A DNA stretch of 64,000 bases from an uncultured Duncaniella sp. (lineage in GTDB: Bacteria; Bacteroidota; Bacteroidia; Bacteroidales; Muribaculaceae): assembly GCA_910578615.1 (NCBI GenBank), contig CAJTRI010000005.1:1-64000 (forward strand), in the 5' to 3' direction. Of this stretch, positions 26,507 to 35,718 are shown piece by piece (positions within the stretch are counted from its first letter, which is position 1; the number at the start of each line of letters is the position of its first letter). The notes under the pieces were generated by a model. The model saw nothing but the letters and a program-made list of their open reading frames with translations. It did no database searches and was not told the DNA's origin. A program made the position numbers and the translations under genes.

Positions 26507-28108
26507 TCAGTCAGGCTCGACCCAGTCCCCGTTTTCCTTTATCAGTTCGACAAGACGGACGATTGCTTCCTCGGCAGGAATGTTCTTGACTATACACTCT
26601 TTGCCCTTATAAAGACTGATCTTGCCCACTCCGGCTCCGACATATCCGTAGTCAGCATCGGCCATTTCACCCGGGCCGTTGACTATACATCCCATAACAC
26701 CTATTTTCAATCCTTTAAGATGTGATGTAGCGGATTTTATCTCACGAAGTGTATTTTGGAGATCATAGAGAGTACGTCCACACCCCGGACATGATATAAA
26801 CTCGGTCTTTGAGATTCGCTGGCGGGTTGCTTGGAGAATATTAAGGCTGAGATTGTTCAGCCACTCTCTGTCAATCCCCTCAGCCTCTATCCATATACCA
26901 TCCGAATAGCCCATCAGGAGCAACCGCCCGAGGTCAATGGAGGCTGCGACCGTAAGTTCATCTTTCCCAAGTTTAGGATAGACAGCCTTTAATATCACCG
27001 GATTGGGCACATCCCTTATTTCTGACAAACAAGCTTCAAGCTCTTTGGACAGACAGGGGCCTGAGGCGGAAATAATGACCGGATTATCAGAATCCTCGGG
27101 CACAAACCCTTTATATTCACACGCATCCGCAAGCTCTTCCGGCTGTATGTCAAGCCCTACAATCTGCGGTAGACGGTCAGACCAGACACTCGGCCTGCGT
27201 GAATAAGAACATACGTCATTTCTGACAGTGCCCTCGCCCATTCCGGCAACATGTGACAGTATGGCACGGGCAACCGGGATCTCACATTCCGGCTCCTCGC
27301 TTAACGACACCCTTATCGTATCTCCTATTCCGTCTGACAAAAGCGAACCGATTCCAACGGCTGATTTGATGCGGCCGTCTTCACCGTCACCAGCCTCGGT
27401 GACACCAAGGTGGAGCGGGAAGTGCATATCCTCATCATCCATAGCTGTGACAAGACGGCGGACAGTCTCGGTCATGACCACCACATTTGAAGCCTTTATC
27501 GAAATCGCGACATCCCGGAAGTCATTTCTGAGGCAGACACGCAGAAACTCCATGGCGCTCTCCACCATTCCGGCAGGAGTATCACCATATCTGCTCATAA
27601 TCCTGTCAGAGAGCGAACCGTGGTTAACACCTATTCGCAGAGCCGTCCCGTGTTCACGACATATGTCGAGAAGTGGCACAAGCCCCTGCTCTATCTTTTC
27701 AATCTCGGCCGCATACTCCTCATCAGTGTAGTCAATCTTCTTGAACACACGTCCCGGATCGACAAAGTTTCCGGGATTTATACGAACCTTTTCCACTCTC
27801 GATGCAGCCGCAAACGCTGCCTTCGGATTAAAATGGATATCAGCCACAAGCGGGACATCACATCCGTCTGCACGCAGGCGTGTGCTTATCTCGGAAAGAT
27901 TCTCTGCCTCCCGAACGCCCTGTGCTGTCAGACGTACAATATCCCCGCCCGCTTTGACTATCCGCTCTATCTGTGCCACCGACCCGTCTGTATCCATTGT
28001 TGAAGTAGAGGTCATAGACTGCACGGCCACAGGATAATCTGAGCCTATAAATACATTGCCGATTCTGACCGGCCATGTCGCACGGCGCTTCGGGCTATTA
28101 TGAGACAT
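26507..28108 (-). CDS. ispG: 4-hydroxy-3-methylbut-2-enyl-diphosphate synthase (IspG/GcpE)
   Basis: Penultimate enzyme of the MEP isoprenoid pathway; a [4Fe-4S] enzyme. The 533-aa product starts RATWPVRIGNVFIGS...PVAVQSMTSTSTMDT, with the TIM-barrel ligand motif. The C-terminal cluster domain has C440 and C443 (CPGCGRTL), C474 (GCIVNGPGE) and the cluster-ligating E481. As in other Bacteroidetes and plants, a large middle domain (about 255-410) is inserted, which explains the length relative to the roughly 370-residue Escherichia coli enzyme. The frame can be extended two codons to a TTG, but the ATG at 28108, 2 bases after the purE stop, is preferred. Confidence 0.95.
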   Translation of the reverse strand: MSHNSPKRRATWPVRIGNVFIGSDYPVAVQSMTSTSTMDTDGSVAQIERIVKAGGDIVRLTAQGVREAENLSEISTRLRADGCDVPLVADIHFNPKAAFAAASRVEKVRINPGNFVDPGRVFKKIDYTDEEYAAEIEKIEQGLVPLLDICREHGTALRIGVNHGSLSDRIMSRYGDTPAGMVESAMEFLRVCLRNDFRDVAISIKASNVVVMTETVRRLVTAMDDEDMHFPLHLGVTEAGDGEDGRIKSAVGIGSLLSDGIGDTIRVSLSEEPECEIPVARAILSHVAGMGEGTVRNDVCSYSRRPSVWSDRLPQIVGLDIQPEELADACEYKGFVPEDSDNPVIISASGPCLSKELEACLSEIRDVPNPVILKAVYPKLGKDELTVAASIDLGRLLLMGYSDGIWIEAEGIDREWLNNLSLNILQATRQRISKTEFISCPGCGRTLYDLQNTLREIKSATSHLKGLKIGVMGCIVNGPGEMADADYGYVGAGVGKISLYKGKECIVKNIPAEEAIVRLVELIKENGDWVEPD

Positions 28109-28110
28109 AA

Positions 28111-28617
28111 TCAATCTACTTTAAAGTCATATTTCAACTCCTTCAATTCCTCGTTGGCCTTGACTATTTTTCGTGAAAGGGTCGAACGATAAGCCTCGAA
28201 GCGTTCAGCCAGAGCCTCGTCCCCGATAGCGAGAATCTGCACGGCGGTAACAGCCGCATTCATTCCGGCGTTGATACCGACTGTGGCAACCGATATGCCC
28301 GGAGGCATCTGGACGATGGAATAAAGGGCGTCCATACCGCTGAGTGTGGAGTTTATGGGGATACCGATAACAGGCAGAGGGGTCATGGCCGCTATAACGC
28401 CGGGAAGGGCGGCAGCCATGCCGGCAGCCGCGATAATGACCTTTATGCCACGCTCTTTGGCTCCACGCGCAAATTCCTCCACTTCCGCAGGTGTGCGATG
28501 GGCTGAAAGGGCATTCATCTCAAAAGGCACCTGCATATCGTTAAGAAAGTCAGCCGCCTTCTTCAATATGGGAAGATCGCTCGTACTTCCCATGATAATG
28601 CTTACGATTGGTTTCAT
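28111..28617 (-). CDS. purE: 5-(carboxyamino)imidazole ribonucleotide mutase
   Basis: Moves the carboxylate of N5-CAIR to C4 in purine synthesis. The 168-aa class I PurE shows the signature SIIMGSTSDLPILKKAADFL at the N-terminus, the SAHRTP active-site motif near 40-45, and AAAGMAAALPGVIAAMTPLPVIGIPI. It is of normal length. It lies within the long minus-strand gene run between the PAP2-like gene (35-base gap) and ispG (2-base gap). Confidence 0.97.
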   Translation of the reverse strand: MKPIVSIIMGSTSDLPILKKAADFLNDMQVPFEMNALSAHRTPAEVEEFARGAKERGIKVIIAAAGMAAALPGVIAAMTPLPVIGIPINSTLSGMDALYSIVQMPPGISVATVGINAGMNAAVTAVQILAIGDEALAERFEAYRSTLSRKIVKANEELKELKYDFKVD

Positions 28618-28652
28618 TATATTAAAGTATATATAAGTTTGACAGTCTCAAA

Positions 28653-29258
28653 TCATAACATACTGAGCAACCACACGCACAGAAATCCGTTGGCGGTTCC
28701 ACAGAACAACTGCATCAAAGTGTGACATCTAAGATATATCCTCGCGCTAAGCACCATCCCGGCCACTATTACAGCACCCGAAATCCATAAATTCATATTA
28801 TATATGGCATATCCCGATGCAACCATTCGGAAACACAGAGCGGCAAGACCGCCGACAGCGGCAGCATGAGCGGAAATCTTCCACCAGCGGTTGACAATAA
28901 TGTTCACCCCTATGGCAAGCGCTCCTCCTGCAAAAAACATGGCAATCCACAATGGCGTCCCTACACGGATAAGAAAGAACGCCGCCCCTATATAGCATAC
29001 AGCCGCGAGCAGATATGGCGCTGTACGTTCAGTCCTTTCATTAAGACCCGCATCCTTTATAAACCCCATCTTGTACATTGACAGAATTCCTGACAGAGGG
29101 ATTATACATGTGATGACAAATATAATCCCTATTGCCGACCAGCGTATTCCCGCCGGGATAACCGACATTACAGTCAGATAGGACAGAAGTATCATCCCGT
29201 AAGTGGGGACAAACAACGGAGAGAACAACGCCGAGATTATCTTTGAAAACGTTTTCAT
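28653..29258 (-). CDS. PAP2-superfamily-like integral membrane protein
   Basis: A 201-aa protein with about six membrane helices. The arrangement and the residues KISAHAAAVGGLAA (about 125-140) and RIYLRCHTLMQLFCG (about 172-187) place it near the PAP2 phosphatase superfamily. The motifs are degenerate: SAH in place of PSGH, and HxxxQ in place of the usual HxxxD. Enzymatic activity on lipid phosphates is therefore uncertain. It could act on undecaprenyl or other lipid pyrophosphates, or have lost catalysis. It sits between rpoN and purE with short gaps on both sides. Confidence 0.65.
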   Translation of the reverse strand: MKTFSKIISALFSPLFVPTYGMILLSYLTVMSVIPAGIRWSAIGIIFVITCIIPLSGILSMYKMGFIKDAGLNERTERTAPYLLAAVCYIGAAFFLIRVGTPLWIAMFFAGGALAIGVNIIVNRWWKISAHAAAVGGLAALCFRMVASGYAIYNMNLWISGAVIVAGMVLSARIYLRCHTLMQLFCGTANGFLCVWLLSML

Positions 29259-29299
29259 CGCATCAGTTAGTAAGAAATAAATACATATACAGCCATGAC

Positions 29300-30739
29300 T
29301 CAGAGTCTCTTTCTCAACCGCGCCACAGGAATACCGATTTTCTCACGATATTTGGCCACAGTGCGTCTGGCAATATCATAACCTCTCTCATGAAGAAGAT
29401 TCATAAGAGCATCATCACTAAGCGGGGAACCGGGCTCCTCACCTCCTATAATATCCCTTATAGCCGCGAATATCTCTCTTGACGAAGATTCCTCATCCTC
29501 GCTGACCTTCTCATTAAAGAAGAATTTCAGAGGATACACACCTCCCGCAGTAGCCACATACTTGCCGCCGGTAGCACGAGAGACCACAGACAGATCATAG
29601 CCCGTGAGAGAGGCGACATCTTTGAGTATCATAGGCTTTAACCGGCCTTCATCCTCTGTAAGAAAAAATTCCCGCTGAATACGTGCGATAGCCTCCATCA
29701 CCCTCATAAGGGTGACACGCCTCATTCTGAGAAGTTCTATAAAGTCTGAGGCCTCTTCACGCTTACGTGATATAAATGCCCGGGCATCCGCAAGCCGTGT
29801 ACCGACAGCTATATCAGAAACCGTATTGTCATCATCAACAGCAAAACTACTCTCAATCGTGAGTTCGGGCAGATTCCCGCACATGCTGACGGTTATGACC
29901 CCGTTCTGATCCACCTCCACAGAGAAATCAGGAATGATATGACGAGTCCTATAATCAGCCTCGCTCTCCCCTATCCTTCCTGCGGGTTTCGGATCAAGCG
30001 AACGAATAACGTCAACCGCTTTCTTCAGTTTGTCCCGATCTATTCCAAGAGCCGACATGATACGGTCATAATGCCTCAACGAGAAAAGGTCGAAATAATG
30101 CGACACTATTTCAAGCGCAGTGTCACGCTCCTCGGCAGAAGGCATACGCCTAAGCTGCAATGCAAGGCAGTCACGCAAATCATTAGCCCCCACTCCGGCA
30201 GGATCGAGTGACCTTATTGCGTCAAAGACCTTCTTAATGGTAATGTCGTCCACATCAGTCCCGGCAATGAAGAGATCATCCTGTATTTCCCGAAGCGAAC
30301 GGGTCATGTAACCATTATCATCAAGGTTTCCAATAATATATCTTGCGGCTGCAAGTTCTTTTTCACCAAGATCGGTCTCTGCAAGCTGTGACATGAGATA
30401 GTCCATCATCGAATCTCCCCCGTCAACAGCCAACGGCTCAAAATATACGTCATTGACGCTATGGTTTCTGGCTTCAAGACGGTAGGCAGGAATATCGTCC
30501 TCGTCCCTATAATCGGCAAGCTGCATCTCCTCGGCCGTCTCATTGAAATTGCCGTCATCAGCCTCGTTATCATTGACTCGGTCAGCCTCTTCAAGAGCCG
30601 GATTATCATCCAGCTCCTTTCGGATCTCTTCCTCGACCTCAGGCTCTGACATCTCCAACATTCTCACAAAACGCATCTGCATCGGTGATAACCGCTGCTG
30701 CAATTTCTGTGTGAGAGACTGGCGAAGTGCTTCTTTCAT
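29300..30739 (-). CDS. rpoN: RNA polymerase sigma-54 factor
   Basis: The alternative sigma factor that needs an AAA+ activator to open promoters. The 479-aa protein has the Gln/Leu-rich region I (LRQSLTQKLQQRLSPMQMRFVRMLEM), an acidic region II (about 45-95), the core-binding domain (about 110-300), the HTH/crosslinking domain (ASLTGYDLSVVSRATGGKYVAT) and a perfect RpoN box, ARRTVAKYRE, at 457-466. Translation is coupled to neuB through an ATGA overlap, which is an unusual neighbour. No sigma-54 activator gene is in the window. Confidence 0.96.
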   Translation of the reverse strand: MKEALRQSLTQKLQQRLSPMQMRFVRMLEMSEPEVEEEIRKELDDNPALEEADRVNDNEADDGNFNETAEEMQLADYRDEDDIPAYRLEARNHSVNDVYFEPLAVDGGDSMMDYLMSQLAETDLGEKELAAARYIIGNLDDNGYMTRSLREIQDDLFIAGTDVDDITIKKVFDAIRSLDPAGVGANDLRDCLALQLRRMPSAEERDTALEIVSHYFDLFSLRHYDRIMSALGIDRDKLKKAVDVIRSLDPKPAGRIGESEADYRTRHIIPDFSVEVDQNGVITVSMCGNLPELTIESSFAVDDDNTVSDIAVGTRLADARAFISRKREEASDFIELLRMRRVTLMRVMEAIARIQREFFLTEDEGRLKPMILKDVASLTGYDLSVVSRATGGKYVATAGGVYPLKFFFNEKVSEDEESSSREIFAAIRDIIGGEEPGSPLSDDALMNLLHERGYDIARRTVAKYREKIGIPVARLRKRL

Positions 30740-31752
30740 AGTTCAATCAGGGAATCATACGGAAAGTCCCGGGATGCCCTTTTACCTATAACGTTATCCC
30801 ATTCCATCGGGTTTATTCCTCCTCCCGGGCGCTTCACGGTTATATTTTCCTCATCGAAAACATCACCTTTCTTTATGTCACACGCGGCGACAATGCTCTT
30901 GCGGGCAACCTCTATATTAGCCCTCTCGCTGTCAGCTACCCTTTTGTTGCCACATCCCAAGGCTTTCTCTATATTTCTTACGGCATCAACCATCGCTTTG
31001 AGTTCCGACGGTTCAAGAGAAGCTCTATGGTCAGGGCCGGGCAGGGACTTGTCAAGAGTAAAATGTTTCTCTATAATGACTGCGCCGAGAGCCACGGCGG
31101 CAACAGGAACCTCTATTCCGACAGTATGATCGCTGTAACCTACACCTGCCGTACCGAGCGTCCGCAACTCCTCCATAGCCCGAAGATTGACATCCTCCAT
31201 AGGCGTCGGATACTGCGTGGTACAATGAAGAAGCCAGATGTCCGAACGAGGTGTACCATTGCGTTCAAGCACATCGACGGCCTTCTCCACCTCTTCCAGC
31301 TCCGACATACCGGTGGATAATATCACTTTTCCACCAAGCGAGCCAATCTTCCTTAGATAAGGCAGATTGGTTATCTCGCCGGACGGAATTTTCCAGTAAT
31401 CCATGCCGAGAGGCACGAGAGAGTCAATGGACACAAGGTCAAAAGGTGTGCTCATGAATCCTATCCCCTCCTCGCGGCACAACGAGGCAAGCTCCGCATA
31501 GGCCGACAACGGAAGATGTATGGCCCGGCACATGTCAAGCTGTGATTCCTCGTTCCCGGTGGTCTCTTTCTGATATTCCGCTTTCGGAGCTATGGATGAG
31601 ATAACAAGCTCCGGCACCGCAGTCTGGAATTTCACATAATCAGCACCTGCCTTAGCGGCAGCCCTGACCATCTCACGGGCACGCTCAATGGATGCGTTAT
31701 GGTTTACACCAGCCTCGGCTATTATAAGTGTTTTCAATTTGTCCTTACACAT
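30736..31752 (-). CDS. neuB: N-acetylneuraminate/legionaminate synthase (NeuB/LegI family)
   Basis: Condenses phosphoenolpyruvate with an N-acylated six-carbon sugar to give a nine-carbon nonulosonic acid. The 338-aa protein has the NeuB TIM barrel (IIAEAGVNHN at the start, DYVKFQT, FMSTPFD, YWKIPSGEI, ILSTGMS, HCTTQYPTP, YSDHT, IIEKHFTLD) and a C-terminal SAF/antifreeze-like domain (RKSIVAACDIKKGDVF...RPGGGINP) that completes the active site of the dimer. Whether the product is sialic, legionaminic or another acid is not decided by sequence, but a LegB-like gene two positions upstream favours a legionaminic-type sugar. The ATG at 31752 overlaps the upstream stop by 8 bases; one at 31770 is also possible. 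Confidence 0.9.
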   Translation of the reverse strand: MCKDKLKTLIIAEAGVNHNASIERAREMVRAAAKAGADYVKFQTAVPELVISSIAPKAEYQKETTGNEESQLDMCRAIHLPLSAYAELASLCREEGIGFMSTPFDLVSIDSLVPLGMDYWKIPSGEITNLPYLRKIGSLGGKVILSTGMSELEEVEKAVDVLERNGTPRSDIWLLHCTTQYPTPMEDVNLRAMEELRTLGTAGVGYSDHTVGIEVPVAAVALGAVIIEKHFTLDKSLPGPDHRASLEPSELKAMVDAVRNIEKALGCGNKRVADSERANIEVARKSIVAACDIKKGDVFDEENITVKRPGGGINPMEWDNVIGKRASRDFPYDSLIEL

Positions 31753-32695
31753 AGAATACAGTCTCTTCAAAATAACGGCAGATCAGGGTGCCCGGCTTAA
31801 TGTCCTTTATTACAGCCGGATTGAGACCAAGAGCCTCTTTGAGGATAAGCCCCGGTATATCCGCCCCTGCATGTACAGAGCATACGACACCTCCGCCAAG
31901 ACGCGGGTTTATCTCCATAAGCATCAGCCTGCCAGTCACACGGTCTCGCAGATACTGTATGGTCACGGCTCCGCGCAGTCTAAGACGCGATATAGCACTC
32001 AGAGAAGCCTCATAAAGTTCAGGGTCGTCCACAGTCACTGTACGGGACACCTCGCCATTCACCACTTCAAGCCTCTCACGCGGACTTATACACAACGCCT
32101 CGCCATCACGGCTTATATAACAGTCCACCGTATACTCACGGCGCTCCGGATAGTATCTTTGAAGGATATATTCGTCCCTAACCTTGTCTATACGACGGAA
32201 CTCGGGGATGTCGTTTATCACTATAAGTCCCTTGGATGCAGACCCGTGACGCGGTTTGGCAATAAGCGGAAATACAGGACGACCGCCTCTGTAAGTCTCG
32301 GGGATATCAAGTGAGGCTTCCTCAAAAGCCGTTGCGGAAGCAAGCTTGTCAAAAAGGATTTCCGCAGTAGAAGGATTGACAACTGGCGCCCAGACATCAT
32401 TGTATCTGGCCACATAAAGACCGGCTACACCCACTGCCGCATCCACAAACGGAAGCATGACGTCAATGCGGTATTCCTCTACCACCGAATGGAGATGTTC
32501 GAGAATAGCGGAATCATTCCATTTAAGCCCTATGACTACCTCTCCAATAGCGGCAACAGGAACCTGACGGGACAGTTCATAGCTGAATATTCTGACATCG
32601 GCTCCGAGTCGCAGTCCGGCCTCGATTATCTTCCGTCCCATCGAAACCCTCTTGGCTCCTCCGAGAAACAGAATGTTAAGGTGCTTCTTTTCCAT
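31745..32695 (-). CDS. ATP-grasp enzyme in the nonulosonate cluster
   Basis: A 316-aa carbamoyl-phosphate-synthase-type ATP-grasp protein. It shows the N-terminal Rossmann-like preATP domain (ILFLGGAKRVSMGRKII), the nucleotide loop PLIAKPRHGSASKGL (about 147-161) and the metal site LMEINPRLGGG (about 272-282). Such enzymes ligate a carboxylate to an amine via an acyl phosphate. Similar genes occur in surface-sugar clusters, where they are thought to attach an amino acid to a sugar acid or amine. The substrate here is unknown; an amide on the neighbouring nonulosonic acid is a reasonable guess. It overlaps neuB and follows the LegB-like gene by 12 bases. Confidence 0.8.
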   Translation of the reverse strand: MEKKHLNILFLGGAKRVSMGRKIIEAGLRLGADVRIFSYELSRQVPVAAIGEVVIGLKWNDSAILEHLHSVVEEYRIDVMLPFVDAAVGVAGLYVARYNDVWAPVVNPSTAEILFDKLASATAFEEASLDIPETYRGGRPVFPLIAKPRHGSASKGLIVINDIPEFRRIDKVRDEYILQRYYPERREYTVDCYISRDGEALCISPRERLEVVNGEVSRTVTVDDPELYEASLSAISRLRLRGAVTIQYLRDRVTGRLMLMEINPRLGGGVVCSVHAGADIPGLILKEALGLNPAVIKDIKPGTLICRYFEETVFYV

Positions 32696-32707
32696 AGGCT
32701 AAACTAA

Positions 32708-33697
32708 TCACACATTGTATATTCCGGCCTTATACATGGCAAGATTACCGGGTTTCGTGAACCATTTGACCGTCTCCCTGAGGCCGTCCTCGATGCCATA
32801 TCTCGGACGCCAGTCTGTCAGTGACGTAATCAGAGTGTTGTCTCCACACAGACGGAACACCTCGCTTCCTGCCGGACGCAGACGGGCCGGATCAACCACA
32901 TACTCCACATCCTTGCCCATTATCCCGGCAATGAGGTCGAGAGTATGCCTCATGCTTACCTCGGTGCCGGTGGCAATATTGATTTCCCTGCCTTCCACAC
33001 CCTCGGCCTCTCCGAGGGCGATAAATCCGGCGGCGGTGTCAAGGACATAGTTAAAGTCTCTTGTAGGCGTGAGGTCTCCCACCTTGATACGAGTCTCTCC
33101 TGACGCTATCTGTGAAATAATAGTCGGAATGATGGCTCTTGCACTCTGACGTGGGCCGTAAGTATTGAAAGGCCGGGCTATGACCACAGGAAGCCCGAAC
33201 GCGTTATAAAAACTCATGGCTATGGCATCGGCACCTATCTTGGTAGCACTATAAGGTGACTGCGGCTGCTTTGGATGCGACTCGTTTATAGGCACGCTTA
33301 TAGCCGTCCCATAGACCTCGCTCGTAGAGGTTACCACAAGACGCCTCACACCACAGTCTCTCGCTGCCTGACAGATATTGAGAGTGCCCTTGATATTGGT
33401 ATCTACATAGCTGTCAGGTGCGACATAACTATACGGAATGGCTATCAATGCCGCGAGATGGTAGACAGTATCACACCCTTTTACAATCTCCCGACAGAGA
33501 TTCGGGTCTCGCACATCTCCCGTTACCACTTCAAGGTCTGGATGGGATATACCTTCAAGCCATCCCCAGTTATTGAATGAGTTATACTGGCTCAGGGCAC
33601 GTACAGAGTAACCTTTGCCAAGAAGAGCCTCTGAAAGATGTGAGCCGATAAACCCGTCGGCTCCCGTAACAAGTACTTTTTTCTTATGTTGATTCAT
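32708..33697 (-). CDS. legB: NAD-dependent 4,6-dehydratase, LegB-like (extended SDR)
   Basis: Expected to convert a nucleotide-activated N-acetylglucosamine to its 4-keto-6-deoxy form, the first step toward legionaminic-type sugars. The 329-aa protein has the SDR NAD loop TGADGFIGSHL at 12-22, the catalytic YSATK (SPYSATKIGAD, about 150-155), and the LegB-like segment YNSFNNWGWLEG just after the first beta-alpha unit. RPFNTYGPRQSARAIIPT is the sugar-nucleotide dehydratase signature. The LegB subfamily call is moderately certain; a related dehydratase or epimerase is the alternative. It is followed by the ATP-grasp and neuB genes, but no aminotransferase, acetyltransferase or CMP-transferase is in the window. 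Confidence 0.78.
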   Translation of the reverse strand: MNQHKKKVLVTGADGFIGSHLSEALLGKGYSVRALSQYNSFNNWGWLEGISHPDLEVVTGDVRDPNLCREIVKGCDTVYHLAALIAIPYSYVAPDSYVDTNIKGTLNICQAARDCGVRRLVVTSTSEVYGTAISVPINESHPKQPQSPYSATKIGADAIAMSFYNAFGLPVVIARPFNTYGPRQSARAIIPTIISQIASGETRIKVGDLTPTRDFNYVLDTAAGFIALGEAEGVEGREINIATGTEVSMRHTLDLIAGIMGKDVEYVVDPARLRPAGSEVFRLCGDNTLITSLTDWRPRYGIEDGLRETVKWFTKPGNLAMYKAGIYNV

Positions 33698-33703
33698 GGA
33701 TTG

Positions 33704-34156
33704 TCAATAAGCCTTTTTAAGATGATAGACATACCTCACCCCCTCTTCCGATACCCGTTCGAGAGTCATTTTCCGTGAGGTGAGCCGGATTACCTTCATA
33801 TCCGACACTCCATCCTTGACCATATGGAGATTTTCAGGAGGGTCATAATACTTGTCTCCGTCATTTCCTTTATAGCTGAAATCAAGATGTAAGACTCCGT
33901 CCGCCATACTCCATGTGCCCATTATGTTATAATAGGAATTATCCGGATTTATAACGGATATGAACATCAGAGATCCTTGGAACGACCATGTGTAGAGCAA
34001 TGTGTCATCATCATAGAGTTTCTCCTCCACACCGTCAACCTTCACAGTCTCCACTCGCCAGCGACCGAAAAGCTCGCCTATATCACCGTTGTTGCGGGTA
34101 CACGATGAGAGAAATATCAGAGCCGTGAACAAGCCTAAAAATATCCTTGCCTTCAT
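33704..34156 (-). CDS. Small lipocalin-like lipoprotein
   Basis: A 150-aa lipoprotein with signal peptide and lipobox LSSC (Cys19). The remainder, starting IGELFGRWRVETVKVDG, has the GxW strand and regular beta pattern of lipocalin-like domains common in Bacteroidales. The ligand is unknown. It lies between the Wzi-like gene (10-base gap) and the LegB-like gene (6-base gap), so it may serve the same surface structure. Confidence 0.7.
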   Translation of the reverse strand: MKARIFLGLFTALIFLSSCTRNNGDIGELFGRWRVETVKVDGVEEKLYDDDTLLYTWSFQGSLMFISVINPDNSYYNIMGTWSMADGVLHLDFSYKGNDGDKYYDPPENLHMVKDGVSDMKVIRLTSRKMTLERVSEEGVRYVYHLKKAY

Positions 34157-34166
34157 TCAGTATCTG

Positions 34167-35699
34167 CTAAAAGTTAAAATTACCGCTATATCTCACAGTC
34201 ACCATAGCGCCAAGCGAATTGCACGGCATATTCCCACGGTCAAGTTCTATCCTGCCGTTTACCGTAAGCCCCTTTATGGCTGACGGACGCCAGTCGGCTT
34301 CGACCATCACCGCCGTGAGATGCAGCGGTTGTGGCAACAATACATATCCGCTTCCCCATGCCTTGCGGTAACCTCCTTTGAGCCGATAACCAAGAGATGG
34401 CGTTATATACCCCTCTAAACCGACATGGAATCCCCTCATGGCATTGGCCTTATAGGCCAGATAACCATTGGTATTGTAAATCGGGGCCATAAGAGCCGGA
34501 GTTCCTATCGACATGCCGTAATAGGCATATGAGTTGTGACCTATATTGTTGTAGTAATCATCCGAGCCGGACACATGGTCGGGAATAGTGGTTCCCTCAA
34601 AATCTGACGGATTAAAATGCAACGGGCCGCTCTGATTGGTAAAATCAAGGTATTCTATAACAGCCCCGCTGAGCAACCCCGGCTCAGACGCACGATATCC
34701 AAGTCCCCACAGGCCATCCCAGCCATTGAGTTTGCCTATGCCTGAACCATCCTCCCATGGAAATGAAAAGTAGGCAGACAGATGACTGCCGTCATTGAGA
34801 CGGTAGACTGCCCGCATATCCCATGAACCGAGATGGTTCCCTGTATAAAAACTTTCTTTGCCGTCTTCATAAGGAAAGAGCATTTTCATAAAGGTAGTAA
34901 AATCAGACTTGAACGTCTCTGTCTTTGACAACACACCTTTATCATAATAATATGCCTTGCCTCCGAACTTTGCCACGGCCTGCATACCTATCGTCACAGA
35001 AAAACGTTCGGAAGGACGGCTGCGGAAATACAGACGCTTGTAGTTATAATACGCATCCTTGGTGATGTGGTAGTTGTAGTAGTTATAATGGTTTTCCCAC
35101 CACCTGTCATCCAGAAATATGCCATAACCGGCCTCACCCTGTATCTGCACCCACCCGTTAGTAAACGGTATGTCCTGGAAGTCTATGAAACCGGCCCTTA
35201 TCTGAGGTATAGGGCGGGCGTTGCCACTCTCTGTGAGGTCACCGCTTGTAAGATTGTTGTCCAGAAGTGCCGAACCTCGCTCCTTGGCACCCGCCGATAG
35301 GAATAGCGAACGCCATTTCACCTCTCCGTAAAGCTGCTGGATCCATGCCGCAGACGGACGCTCGGCATGACTGCTCCATGACGATGAAGACGCATTGTAA
35401 CGCCCATAATCGACAGCCGAGGAGTATCCAGCGATAAGATCAAGACCGAAACCATAGCTGAACCTCCGCTTGGTCTCCATATTACGGCTTACAGATGCCT
35501 CTGCCTGTATATTGTATTGCTGGCTGAATCGGCCGCCACGCAGAGAAGACATGTAATACGGCGAGAATTCCCCGCTGCCCCCACCCGCAGTCAGTGACAC
35601 TTCATAATCCAACGGATAACCGGCTTTTGCCTGTTCAGGAAACAAGGCGGAAAGAGCCGAGACAAGCGAAAGCGCATATATGGGATAACGAATGTTCAT
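34167..35699 (-). CDS. Capsule-assembly Wzi family outer-membrane protein
   Basis: A 510-aa protein with a cleavable signal peptide (about 1-26, cleavage after AKA) followed by a long beta-barrel pattern of alternating aromatic strands. Wzi in enterobacteria is an outer-membrane lectin that holds capsule at the surface, and the Bacteroidales members are assumed to have a related role. The tyrosine-rich stretch HYNYYNYHITKDAYYNYKR (near 205) is probably an extracellular loop. It is the first gene of the 11-gene minus-strand run, with a consensus promoter 20 bases ahead of its ATG. Confidence 0.78.
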   Translation of the reverse strand: MNIRYPIYALSLVSALSALFPEQAKAGYPLDYEVSLTAGGGSGEFSPYYMSSLRGGRFSQQYNIQAEASVSRNMETKRRFSYGFGLDLIAGYSSAVDYGRYNASSSSWSSHAERPSAAWIQQLYGEVKWRSLFLSAGAKERGSALLDNNLTSGDLTESGNARPIPQIRAGFIDFQDIPFTNGWVQIQGEAGYGIFLDDRWWENHYNYYNYHITKDAYYNYKRLYFRSRPSERFSVTIGMQAVAKFGGKAYYYDKGVLSKTETFKSDFTTFMKMLFPYEDGKESFYTGNHLGSWDMRAVYRLNDGSHLSAYFSFPWEDGSGIGKLNGWDGLWGLGYRASEPGLLSGAVIEYLDFTNQSGPLHFNPSDFEGTTIPDHVSGSDDYYNNIGHNSYAYYGMSIGTPALMAPIYNTNGYLAYKANAMRGFHVGLEGYITPSLGYRLKGGYRKAWGSGYVLLPQPLHLTAVMVEADWRPSAIKGLTVNGRIELDRGNMPCNSLGAMVTVRYSGNFNF

Positions 35700-35718
35700 A
35701 CTTGAATAATATAATATG

